From assembly GCA_013399875.1 (NCBI GenBank), contig VXAZ01000376.1:283197-347196 (forward strand): a stretch of 64,000 nucleotides of DNA, read 5' to 3'. The notes under the pieces are model-generated. The model saw only the letters and a program-made list of their open reading frames with translations. It was not told the DNA's origin and did no database searches. Source of the DNA: Gymnorhina tibicen. Taxonomy: Eukaryota > Chordata > Aves > Passeriformes > Artamidae. A program made the translations under genes and the position numbers. Positions 25,775 through 36,797 of the stretch are shown here, piece after piece. The first letter of the stretch is position 1. Every line of letters starts with the position of its first letter.

Positions 25775-26065
25775 GTGGAAGGTTATGGAATATATCCTAG
25801 TGGAAGCCATTTCCAAGCACAGGAGAATGCAAACATATTTGAATTATCCGATTGCCACCTCTGATGAAATGACTGGCTGTGTGGAGGAGTGAATGTAAAG
25901 TCTAGTGACCTGGTCTCCCATGGCGTCCTTCTACACAAACTGGGGACACGCGGACTGGACACGTAGACGAACAACTGATTGGACTTCCAGGCTCAGGGTG
26001 TAGTACACAGACATTGAAGTCCAACTAGTAGCCCGGAACCAGTGATGTTCCCCCAGGATCTTTTG
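25775..26065 (+). mobile_element. CR1 LINE fragment from the reverse-transcriptase region
   Basis: The plus strand matches the fingers/palm part of CR1 ORF2. It starts with AAGGTTATGGAATATATCCT, continues through GATGAAATGACTGGCTGTGT and CTCCCATGGCGTCCTTCTAC (cf. the 'DTVSHDIL' region), and ends with ACCAGTGATGTTCCCCCAGG, the counterpart of the conserved 'TSGVPQGS' stretch just before the catalytic aspartate motif. Frameshifts, stops and a short internal deletion make it non-functional. Neither the 5' nor the 3' end of the LINE is present, so it is an orphan internal piece, unlike the other CR1 copies here, which keep their 3' sequence. Confidence 0.85.
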
Positions 26066-27060
26066 TTTTCTGGGTTTGTATTCTGGCCACCTTCTTTCAT
26101 TTCCTTATTAAAGTATCTTTTATGACATAACCTTTTATAACCATAGGTTTTCATAAGGTGAGCCTATAGTATGTCTGATGAAGCCCAGACAGAGTTTAGG
26201 AACTTTTCTGGTTGTTTTTTGATTATGACAAGCTGAATCTCCTGTTTCTTCCTGTTAAGACACATCTGTGCACATGCTAAGGCCCAAACTTAGACATGCA
26301 AGGAGCTCTAGAGCAAATACGTGGTTGCATGGTGATAGATAGGCACAGGTCAGAAGATAAATTTCTTAGACATCTGGATCTTGCATATATTCCTAAATCT
26401 GTGAGTAACCTTAGCAATTTTGGAGATTATTCACTTTTCTCAAGTTAAGCATGGCTGTTCAAGGCAAAGTAGCACATTCATTGTTCATTCTTAGTATCAG
26501 CGTTGCTTTCATTCTATTTCAAACAGAAATGGCTCATTCCACAAAAAAGTATCAGCTCCACTTTTTAAATTCCATTTTATTCTGTCATCATTCATTACAC
26601 TACCTATGCATTTCCAAATATTATTGCAGTTTACAAAACCAAATATTTGAAGGGGGATCCAAAGAAGCTTCTAGACAAATAGGATTTGCCATTTGGCTAA
26701 ATAATAGATAAGTACTAGTGTAAAAAAAAATTAATTGTGCTTTTCATTTAAGTCCAAAAGAAAGAGTTGAAGTATCACCTTAGCTTTGTCATCTGAAAAG
26801 CTGAAACAGCAAAATCTACGCATGTTCCATTTTTCTGATTGTTGGAACTTATTACAAAAATGTAGTAGCTGTAAAAAAATGAAATAGGGTAACACATTTT
26901 TGTAATGAAATATGAAAACACAGTTCCTGTAATTGTTCTTACCTAAAGCAAAACACAAAATCTAACAAATAACTATATCCAGCAACATGACAGGTGCGTT
27001 CTAACAGATACCATCGATCCTTCTTTGTTTAATACTACATGACAAAGTGAGCATAACATT
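26066..27060. other. Unannotated spacer
   Basis: No gene or repeat recognised between two CR1 fragments. Confidence 0.5.
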
Positions 27061-27155
27061 CCTAGAATTATTTGGGCTGGAAAAGACCTTTAAGATCATC
27101 CAGTCCAACCATTAGCCTAACACTGTTAATTCCACCACTAAACCACATTCCTATC
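27061..27155 (-). mobile_element. CR1 LINE, short 3'-end fragment
   Basis: Read on the plus strand, TTTGGGCTGGAAAAGACCTT and AAGATCATCCAGTCCAACC followed by CCACCACTAAACCA are the reverse complement of the CR1 3' end. Only about 95 bp remain, so the copy is strongly 5'-truncated. Confidence 0.9.
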
Positions 27156-30100
27156 ATTTACTTTGCAAAAGATCCACCGTAAATGGCAACAAGTGGACTG
27201 GCTACTTCAATTTTTAAATTATTTTTATTTTCAAAACATACTGTACAAAAGGGATAAATTCATCATCTTGATGTCATGGATATCAAACAGGCATTTCATC
27301 TTTGACTGTTCACAGAAGTTCACACAAGTTATCTAAGGTGTCTCAAGGAGTGGATATATAAAAGACATCTTGCTTTCTAACAGAAAACAAGAGACTTCCA
27401 ACAGCTGTCCCACTACGAAAAGTCGCTCAAACCTAAGGATTAAAATAAGCAGGCAAATCAAACATGCTCAGGAGACCTGGATAAAACTTTTAAAGATTAT
27501 GTTTCATGACTTTTCCAATCTACCGAAAATGTTAAAACTACGTGCTTACACTAATACACATTTGGAAGACAAAAGATCCTGTGCCGTGTATTGATAAAAA
27601 GATGAGTACTGGCTTTTATCAGTATTTCGTTTTAGTTTTACAATGAAAGGAGACAAACTCTGCTAGTACTCAAACCACTAAGTTGCATATCCAAAAATAA
27701 GGTGAAGATATAGAAGACTAGCTATATATTTTTAACTTGCTCTCATAGCCAAAGTTTTTATCACAGACTACTACAAAAATTCTACAATCTTTTATGCAGA
27801 AGTTAGACCATATGGTCATAATGACACCTCTTTAGGAGGAGCTTCTCATGGCTGTAAAATCAATGACTGAACATTTTAACTATGAAATGTTAGGATGCAT
27901 GCTGAATAAAGTTTATGACAGCTTGAAACTTTTTGAGTAAAACTGACTAATGGCAGCAATTCTGTATTTCTTTCTGAAGAGGAAGCCTAAGATGTCTCAT
28001 GAAAAAAAATCTTAACTATATCAAGTAATCACTATTGTTTCAATAGTGCTATATTTTTTTTTAAATAAAGTTTAAAAAATTCAGTTCTCTCCTACAACAG
28101 CAAGTCATTCTTGGTTTTCATGATGATTTAGTTACGACATACAAAGATACTGATCTTTCACTATGAATTTAATACAGAAGTCTACTTTGAAATAATGACA
28201 CTGATAAGCAGAATATTTAGAAGTTATCCTAAATAAATACATCAGTACAACAATTTCCCTCTAAATATTTTGTTGAATTAATTTCTTTCTATCAAATATT
28301 TTTATTTCCACTAAAATGTATTTATTTTTGCTTTCTATTTTTTTATAAAACAAAAGGGAAACCAGCAAAAAAAATTGAGCCCCACCTTGATTAAGTAAAA
28401 ATTACACTATATATAATTAATATAGACATTCTTTTATTCTTCTTTTACATTCACAGCTACATAAATAAAAAGAAGGAATTCTGAAGGATGAAAACGGTCC
28501 TCTTACACCAGTGCAAGCATGTAGTTTTTTCTCTTTTGAGTAGAAGGTTAATGGGACATCTTAACTGATACAATGATAACTGTAGAGCAAAAAAAATACA
28601 AAAAAAATTCTAGGCGTGAAACTAATGTAATTATGAATCTGAAAAGATTTGAAGACCTAAATTTCATTCTAAAATAACCAGTTAGGTTATTGTATTGGAA
28701 CTGTGCTTGTTGAAGTCTCAGCTGTTCTGTCACTGTGCTTCATTCCTAACCAACCCAGGACATGAAGATGCTGAACAAGAAGGAATCCTACTTTTGCAAT
28801 AAATCATAAATCTCGCATGTTGAATTACTATAAGTACTCTTAAAATTTCAAATGTCTTAGAACAATTAATACTGACAGGAAAAGATACAATAGGCAGATA
28901 AAGTGAGTTAACAACTGAAAAAAACTTTTATTTCAAAATATACTTCTATCACCAAAGGACAATGTGTTAATGATGCATGGTAAACTAAACAGAAGATGAT
29001 AAGAACATACCAACTGAAGAATGGGCTATGTTGGATTATGTCTTTAGTCATCATTTGCCAGAACGACAATTTGCACCCCCTCATCTCCTGCGACCCACTA
29101 ATCAAAGCATCAGTAACAAGTGCTCATTGGACTGATCCTAAGAAATCTACTAGCCAGTCAAAAATTTTAATAAAAGGCCTCTCAAGTAGCTACTCATAAA
29201 TCACAGAAAAAACTTTGAGGAAAGACATATAACCTGTCTTCTTTGCCTTTTACTTCCTCTTTCATTTCACCTCCCATTGGCACCAGATCAGAAACCTCCT
29301 CTGGAGCCCCAGGCTCATGACTGGAGCACCCCCATGAGCCAGCACTGAGTACAACAGCGAGTACCAGATACCCCGGGCCAAGACTTCAAGCTCTGTTCTT
29401 CTGTTAAATTATTTTCTAAACTCATTTATCCCCTCAAAACTGACAGAATATCACTCCTCTATTGCAGCTCAGTTAGTCTATTATTATTATTAACCTGCAC
29501 TCTGGCAGCCTCCTGAGTGTTAAATGTTGTATGAAGCATAAGACAGCATGACTCCTCCTACACCAAATCACAGTTTTCAATCACTAAACAGAAAAAAACA
29601 CAGGGGAAAGTAATCCAATATTCAGTTATTTAGTAATATCATATATAGACAGGGTGGGTAACAACCATCAGATCAGAAACACACCTTGCTAACTGAAGAA
29701 CAAGCAGCAAAATGATTGGTTTCATAATTCTATTTGAGAAAATCGACAAAAATTTAATGAACAAAGAAGTGAAATGGAATTTATTTCTCCTAAATGTCAA
29801 TTACATTGTGATGTAGAAAAGTTATTGGTTTTCCACAAAGACAGAAAGGCCCATGAACTACAGTTTTTTAAGGCTTCCATTTTACCAACCACTACAATGT
29901 TAACAAAGTATTCAAATGATCTATTTTCACGCTGATATAAGACAGGGTAAATGCCAAATACAGAACATTATTTAATTTTTATATAAGTATTAAGTACACT
30001 TCAGAAGGCTAAGTCCTTTAAATAAAAGTTTCCATGTAAGAAAAAAAGTAGCCCTTGATACACCGCAAAAACTTTTCAATAAAATTTCTGGACTATTTAG

Positions 30101-32829
30101 AATCTTAGAAAGAAAATCTACAAATACATATAGCTGGATATACTAGTTCTTTCCGTGCTTTAAAGAGGCTCTGTGCATCACACCTGAGATACAGCACTGC
30201 CTGCTAACCAGGAGCCATCCATGGGAAATGACCATTCCTGGTCCATATTCCATCATGCACGTGAGCACATGCCAAGTAACACAGAACCTCCGCAGGCACG
30301 GGCTGCTGAGGAGATTGACACTGACATGTTCTAAAAATAAGAAGTCAGCAAGTCAATTATTTTATTTATTATGTTTACACCAATCAAGCTAGGTGCTCTT
30401 TTAAATTCAAATCTGATTATATCTGCCTCACTTAGCATTCTTTAAAAATTTGGCACTTTTTCTTGCTTTGTACTCCTTAATAAAACAATGTATAATGTTT
30501 TTTTAAGTTAGAATTACTGTCTTAATATGGTCTCTCTGTGTTTTTAAGTCACTTTCCTACTTTAATAAGTACACTTTCATAAATTTTTCACCTCCACTAA
30601 TTTATCCAGATTTGTTCTGATAATTAAATAAATTCTATTTCAATTTACTGCCAAATTTTTCACTGTACTATATTTTATGTTACTTTCAACATCTATTCAT
30701 TTTCAGGAAAATTTACTGACATTCCTTCTCCTGATATATGAATTTGCATATGATAAAGAACATAAGTGAAAAAAGCCATGAGTTTAATTTAAAATTCTCA
30801 GGATTTAAAGTCTACCAACTATAAAGCACTAAGATTTTGTTTCAGGGGTTTTGTTTTGTCTTTTTTCTGCTTTCTGAAAGGTGATAGACTCAACCACACA
30901 TACAGGGAACTCCATACTGTCATTTTCACTTAGCCATTTTTCAAACATAACCACATGATCGGTTGCCTTTAGCCCTTTCTGTTCTCATATACACTACCAA
31001 AGACATAATATTTCGTAAGGACAGCATCAGGCCCTACATCCTACCAAATGTAAAATTAATCTTATTGAGTTTCCAGAGTAGATTATTGACTTATTTTTAG
31101 CAATATCTGTGCCATGCTCCTAAATTATTTTTCTATGGAAAAAACCAAAATTAATGCATTATAATTTTAAAGGAAAAATAAAAAGGTATATACACACATA
31201 CAAATTAAGTTAGGTTTAGCTTAACAAATATTCTTCATTATTAATAGACAAGAATAATCATGCACTTCCTATTATAAAATACCGTTTTCAATTGCATAAA
31301 ACTTTGCCACTTTTCTACCATTCAACCTGACATTCTAAATCACAGGTTTTAATTCACTCTCTCTTTAAATATTTTTATAAAAGTCTCTATTTACATAAAC
31401 AAAGCTGCAAGAGAACAAGCTGCTTTATTTTTTTAAAAATTACCAAAAAAAATTATATCATATTGAGAAACGATCTTCTGAGGAAGGCCTTAATATTTAA
31501 CAAAGGATGTGCCATTGGACATCATACAGAAACCAGAAAAAAAAAGTTACTCTGAGAGTAACTTTAGATCTCTCATACTAAGGAGAACTCTTATATTTTA
31601 GAAGCCAAATCCTCCAGACATTTCATCTGCAAGGAGAGTCTTCTAACCTGGGTTGAACACAACCATATCTAAAATTATAAGTCTGAGCTTCTGTGAGTCA
31701 TATCAGGTTTTGATCCAGACAGTTGAAATAAGAATAGAATGAATCCTTCTCCTGAGCTCCCTGCTGCGTTCAGGCATCTTACAGGAGATGCATTATAATC
31801 CTCTATAAATCCTAACATGTATCACACTTATTTCCCAACTCAGCTAAACCCAGAACCCACAACCCAGAACCCAAGCATTCCTCTGCTAATACTGCTGATA
31901 GTCACTGGCAACATATCCCATCACACTCTTTCTATGCATTCAGGAGAAATCAAGGAACAGTCAATGCTAATTCTTTATTAGCTGCTGTAACAGAAATCAG
32001 AGTTGTCATTCTGAAGGTTCCATCCATATGAGGATCAGTGCAAGGCAACCTGATGTAGTATCTTTGTACACCTTCAATTCTGTTTATAAAATGAAGACCT
32101 GAAGAACTAGAAAATATATTAGAAAATTGGTGTTTTTTCTGTGTCGTTAGTGCTTTCATACCAGTCAGAATTTTTACGCGCTTTACTGTGAGGGTCTTTG
32201 TTTGCCTCTGATTCAGAGACAGAAAGGCAAAATAATTTTGTTTAATATACATAAAATGTAAATTATTCTAGACAACCCATATGGAAAGTGACATCCAAGA
32301 TGTGAAGCAATGTTTCAGTTCTGGAACAATATACAATTTTAAAAGGGGAGAATTGCCCTAATTGAAAAAACACTTTAGAACTTATCTTGGGTCCCTTTCT
32401 AAGTGAAATTTTATTGAGAAAAACACATAGGAATAATCTTCCGTAAGATTCTTTCCACATTTCAGGCAAAAATGGAAGTCAACAACATAAAAAAAGAAGT
32501 GTTGGTCCAGAGATGAAGGAATGACTGTATTGCCAGAGAATAAAACACAGTGAAGCACATGGGCACCAAATGAACCTACCATCACTGATATAATTTATCA
32601 ATGTCTAAATGGAAGAGAAAGGTCACCTCAGGGTACAGTAAGGACAAAAGAACTGTTGGGGAACTAGAAGGAGAACAAAGGAATTCTTCTTCAATTTCCC
32701 AACCATCTGAATAGCTGTGTGTCACGAGTGAAAGGCACAACTTTGTTCTACACAACACTACAAGATTCCAAGTAATCCCCCATTCTCCTGTCTCTGTTGT
32801 GGGGTTTTTTTAGATAGGATCTGTGCAGG
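27156..32829. other. Unannotated AT-rich stretch
   Basis: No gene or dispersed repeat recognised over about 5.7 kb. It contains a perfect 11-bp inverted repeat with a 1-bp loop at 31543-31565 and slightly more GC-rich patches near 29270-29390 and 30160-30320 of unknown nature. Confidence 0.45.
31543..31565. repeat. Perfect 11-bp inverted repeat, 1-bp loop
   Basis: AAAGTTACTCT, one G, then AGAGTAACTTT. It has no terminator-like context and no known role; it may be chance. Confidence 0.8.
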
Positions 32830-33379
32830 TGTACTGCATTTGGCTGGGATGGAGCCAATTTTCTTCACAGCAGACTGTATGGTCCTGATTTTTTTTTGCA
32901 TTTGTGACTAACACTGTTGATAACACACCAGAATTCTGGTTATTGCTGAACAGGGCTTGCACAGTGCTAAGGCTTTTTCCTAGTCTATTCCTCCAGAAGT
33001 AGGCTGGTGTTAGCAAGAAACTGGAAGAACACACAGCTGGAACAGCTGATCCACATTGATCAAAAGGATGTTCCATACCATCTGATATTTTGCTGAGCAA
33101 TAAAAACTCAAGAAAGGGACATGGAAGCAGGGAAAGTCATGGTTATGATGTTTGAACTCTGTGCTGAGGCCAAGCTTACCAGAAATTGGTTAAGTATCTG
33201 GCTGCAGTGGAAACATTGAATAAATTCCTCTACTTTGCTTGCAAGTATAGCTTTTGTTTCACCTATTGAACTGCCTTTATCTTGATCCACAAATCTTAAG
33301 GCCTTTCTTTTATTTTTCCCTCCATCCCACAGGAGAGGGGAAGGAGTGAGCAGCTGTATTTAGCTGCTAACCACGGTCA
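32830..33379 (+). mobile_element. Old, degenerate copy of the ERVL-like LTR
   Basis: The landmarks of the LTR at 4824-5427 recur in the same order but heavily mutated: TTTGGCTGGGATGGAGCCAA and TTTTCTTCAC at the start, AACACTGTTGATAACACACC, CAAAAGGATGTTCCATACC, then ATTCCTCTACTTTGCTTGCA, CTATTGAACTGCCTTTATCT (degraded poly(A) signal) and a GGAGTGAGCAGCTG tail. Start and end are estimated by alignment to the consensus order, and no target-site duplication is visible. The plus strand is the sense strand. It shows that this family was inserting over a long period. Confidence 0.8.
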
Positions 33380-34164
33380 ACCCAACGAAGCAGAAGAGGA
33401 AGAGCATCCACTAATGACTACGTGAAGTGGGAAAGAACATGATAATAGGGTCAAAATTATGTCCTAAAGACTAATTCTGCAGATGAAACACACTAGGTAA
33501 CTAGGTATTAGATTAATTTTGAAAATTCCTCACTTGTTCAAGCATAAGTCCAGAGAAAAGCCCATATTACATTCAAATTAAATTGACCTAAACTGCCAGA
33601 GTGGAAAATATCTAGTGAAACTCTTAGACAAGTAGTTTTGAGACTTTTTTGCAGTTTCTTCCTATTTCTGAGCTCAAACGTCTGGCAATCACTGAATTCT
33701 TCCAAACATGTCTTCTCCCAGACACACATCCAAGAAGGTAAGAATGGCTGTCTGACAGAAGGATGCTATACTGCATTGCCAAGCAAGGCCAGAAGCCAGA
33801 GCAATTTTTTAAGAAGCAAATTTGTGAAGAAAATAAACTAAAGTCCAGGGAAAAGTTATAAGAAATTAACTTTCCCACTGATTATGAACAGACAGGAAAG
33901 GAAAAAAGTGTCAATAAAACATAAGTAGATAAAGCAAATAGAGAGAAAAATAAAATAAACAAAACAAAAACCAAGCAAACAAACAAACAAAAAAAAAACA
34001 CACAGAAGAGGATCAAAATGGAGAGAAGTTGTTCCAGCTTAAAGATATGGCATCCAGGATGTGCCTCATTTATTTAGATTTCTGAGGTAAGTATATAGGT
34101 TTGAAGAGGAGTATGCTGCACATAAGTCACTAAGGATAACAAATTTCTTGAGACCATTATCAAA
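33380..34164. other. Spacer with A-rich simple repeat
   Basis: Contains an A-rich AAAC/AAAT simple repeat at 33944-34003. No gene seen. Some of the region just before the CR1 could be its unrecognisable 3' tail. Confidence 0.5.
33944..34003. repeat. A-rich simple repeat (AAAC/AAAT units)
   Basis: An imperfect run of AAAC and AAAT units ending in a poly(A) stretch. Confidence 0.85.
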
Positions 34165-34892
34165 ATCACTCATAGGCAGGGACTCTTTCCACTAGACCAG
34201 GTTGCTCAAAACCCCAACCAGCCTGGCCTTTAACTCTTCCAGGTATGGGGCATTCACAGCTTCTCTTGGCAACCTGTTCCAGTGTCTCACCATCCACACA
34301 GTAAAGGATATCTTCTTAATATACAATCTGAACCTGCCCTCTTTCAGTTTGACGCCATTCCCCCTTGTCCTGTCACTACACGCCCTTGTAAAAAGTCCTT
34401 CTCCCTATTTATAAGCCCCGTTTAGATACTGAAATGTTCCATAAGGTGTCCCAAGAGCTTTCTCTTGTTCAGTCTTAACTACCCAAATCTCTCAGCCTGT
34501 CTCCATAGGAGAGGTGCTCCTGCCCTCTGAGCATCTCTGTGGCCCTCCTCTGGACTCACTCCAGTATGTCTATGTCCTTCATAGGTTGGGGACTCCAGAA
34601 CTGGTTGCAGTACTCCAAGTGGGGTCTCACAAGAGAGGAGTAGAGGGATTGAATCACCTCCCTTGACCTGCTGGCCACACTTCTTTAGTTGCAGCCCAGG
34701 ATACAATTGGCTTTCTGCTCTGCAAAAACACATTGCCAGGTTGTATCCAGCTTTCCATGCAGCAACATCTCAAAGTCTCCTCACAGTTTCTCTCAATCTA
34801 TTCCCTGCCCAGCCTGCATCTTTGCTTGGGGTTTCCCTGACCCAGGGGCAGGATCTTGCACCTGGCCTTGTTGAATTTCATGGGTTTGGGAA
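34165..34892 (-). mobile_element. CR1 LINE, 3' fragment in reverse orientation
   Basis: The plus strand shows the reverse complement of the CR1 ORF2 C-terminus and 3' region with high similarity: CACTAGACCAGGTTGCTCAA at the 3' side, then TTGGCAACCTGTTCCAGTGT, CCCTTGTCCTGTCACTACA, CTCAGCCTGTCTCCATAGGA, GGCCCTCCTCTGGACTCACT, CAGTACTCCAAGTGGGGTCT and finally CCTTGTTGAATTTCATGGGT. This is about 730 bp, missing everything upstream in the LINE. The extreme 3' terminal sequence is not recognisable on its left side. It lies back to back with a plus-strand CR1 60 bp away. Open frames on either strand here are fragments of the LINE. Confidence 0.93.
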
Positions 34893-34954
34893 CTATAGAA
34901 TCACAAACTAAAAGGAAATAACTGTTTCCTCAGTCATCAGTATTGTTTTGATGT

Positions 34955-35420
34955 GGGCCTGCTGGAGCAAATCCAGAGCAGGGCCACAAATATGATTAGA
35001 GAGATGGAGAATTTCTCCTGTGAAGACAGGCTGAGGGAGTTTGGATTGTTCAACCTGAAGAGAAGAGTCCAGGGAGACCTCACTGCAGCCTTTCAGTATT
35101 AAAGGAAGTTTTTAAAGCAAGGAGAGCAACGTTTTACCCAGGCAGATAGCGGTAAGACAAGGGGAAACAGTTTTAAAGTAAAAGAGGAAATATTTAGATA
35201 AGATGTTAGGAAGAAGTTCTTTAGTGTATGGGTGGTGAGACACAGGAACAGGTTGCCCAGAGAAATTATAGATGCCCCGCTCCTGGAATTGTTCAAGGTG
35301 AGGTTGGATGGGGCCCTGGGCAGCTACATGCAGTGGGTGGCATCCCTGCTCTTGGCAAGGGGGTTGGAACAAGATGATTTGAAGGTCCCTTCCAATACAA
35401 ACCATTCTATGAATCTATCA
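34955..35420 (+). mobile_element. CR1 LINE, 3' fragment in forward orientation
   Basis: Starts GGCCTGCTGGAGCAAATCCA and runs in register with the CR1 3' region: AAGACAGGCTGAGGGAGTTT, GGGAGACCTCACTGCAGCCT, GGTGGTGAGACACAGGAACA, GGTTGCCCAGAGAA, GTGAGGTTGGATGGGG, ending with TTCCAATACAAACCATTCTA and TGAATCTATC, the CR1 terminus. Its 5' truncation point faces that of the reverse CR1 at 34165-34892. The open frame from 35232 that runs past the element into flanking DNA is a chance fusion of CR1 sequence with the flank. Confidence 0.94.
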
Positions 35421-36680
35421 TCTCCGCTCACGGAGGGTCATGTAAGGAAATGTAATGCTGACCCCACCTTTGCTCCTAGGCCTTTTCCTCTACTCAGGGG
35501 AGCAGGGAGGTCACATAACTCATTAATATCAAATATATCTGTGATTAAGTGTGCTGCTGGTATACAAGCTCATTTAGTCTCCATACTCCCAGTTCCTTCT
35601 CAAAGTGCTACAGACAGTTGTACCCAGTACAAGATCAAGTCTGTGAGAAGCCAATGTACAAAAGTCGTTCATATCACAGAATGAGTAGGAATGGCAAATA
35701 ATTTGCAGAATAAAAGAGGAGAGCAACTAGAGAAAAAGAACTAGTCCAGCCACTTATGCTAGAGAAAGAAGCGTTAGTGCCAACACAGTGGTCCTGTAAA
35801 AACTTAACCTTGAACACCACACAAAGTCCTGTTTATTCATCTTCAAGAAAAATGGACTTACACCTAGAGATTTAGGAGGATGATTAGGGGATACAGAGCA
35901 TAATTTAAGAAATAGGATGAGACATCTGAATTGTAGCAAAATAAGAAATAAAAAGTTGGAGTAAAAGTACAGCCAAATATCAGAGAAAGAAGAGAAACAA
36001 TAAAGAACAGGCATAAATTGGCTGGGACTGGTTTAAGCAGGAAATTAGAAGATGGCTTCTAGCTGTAAAGAGAATAGTATACTAGTACATCTTCAAGTAA
36101 GAAAAGTGAGAGCAAAATGTAGTTAAACTAATCAAGCTCTACCTATAAAAGAGTTATGAAAGAGACTATTAAGACTGCTTGTCTGAGAGCTAGGGTTTGG
36201 ACTTGATGAGCTAAGAATCATTCATCCTGTCTAGGGATTCATCTTCCATTCATTCCAGACATACTAAAAGAACAGGAATAGAGAATAATTATCATGTTTC
36301 CTCTTAAAATCAAAAGAATCAATGAAATTTTAATTTGAAACAAAATACGTGTATACCAGTAGAAACTTGGCATTCCTCCCTTTTTCCTCAAACACTTCCA
36401 GGTATTTTTAAGTAACATGTCCTCCCCCCCCCAGAAAAAATCTGCATTTTCAATAGTCGGTTATAAAGATGCCTTGGATATTTAAACATACTGGTGAGAC
36501 TTAGGGAATAGTCTTCAATAGGTATTTCTGCATTATGTGGAATTCTCTGGCTTGTAGGAACCTTGTACATTTCTCAAGCATTGCTCTCACAGAATACAGG
36601 GCAAATGCAACACAATAGGTGCATTACAATCTTTCCAAAACTATCAGAAAGCATTGTAATGCCAAATTTTCTAAATGTTA
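35421..36680. other. Unannotated spacer
   Basis: No gene seen. A short stretch near 36196 (GGGTTTGGACTTGATGAG) resembles the very end of a CR1 but is too short to call. A run of 10 C lies near 36424. Confidence 0.45.
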
Positions 36681-36797
36681 CCAAAACAAACCAACCAACC
36701 AACCAAAACAAAACAAAACAAAACAAAACAAAACAAAACAAAACAAAACAACAAAAAAAAAAAACAAAAAAAAACAAACAAACAAAAGAAAAAAAGC
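36681..36797. repeat. Microsatellite: CCAA units followed by (AAAAC)n
   Basis: A few CCAA units run into nine or so AAAAC units, then degrade into poly(A) interrupted by C and G. It is the source of repetitive open frames on both strands here (Phe/Leu/Cys-rich on minus, Lys/Gln/Asn/Thr-rich on plus), which are not genes. Confidence 0.97.

Noticed and set aside
35232..35684. 150-codon plus-strand open frame
   Set aside because: Its first part is the CR1 3' end and the rest is flanking DNA; a chance fusion.
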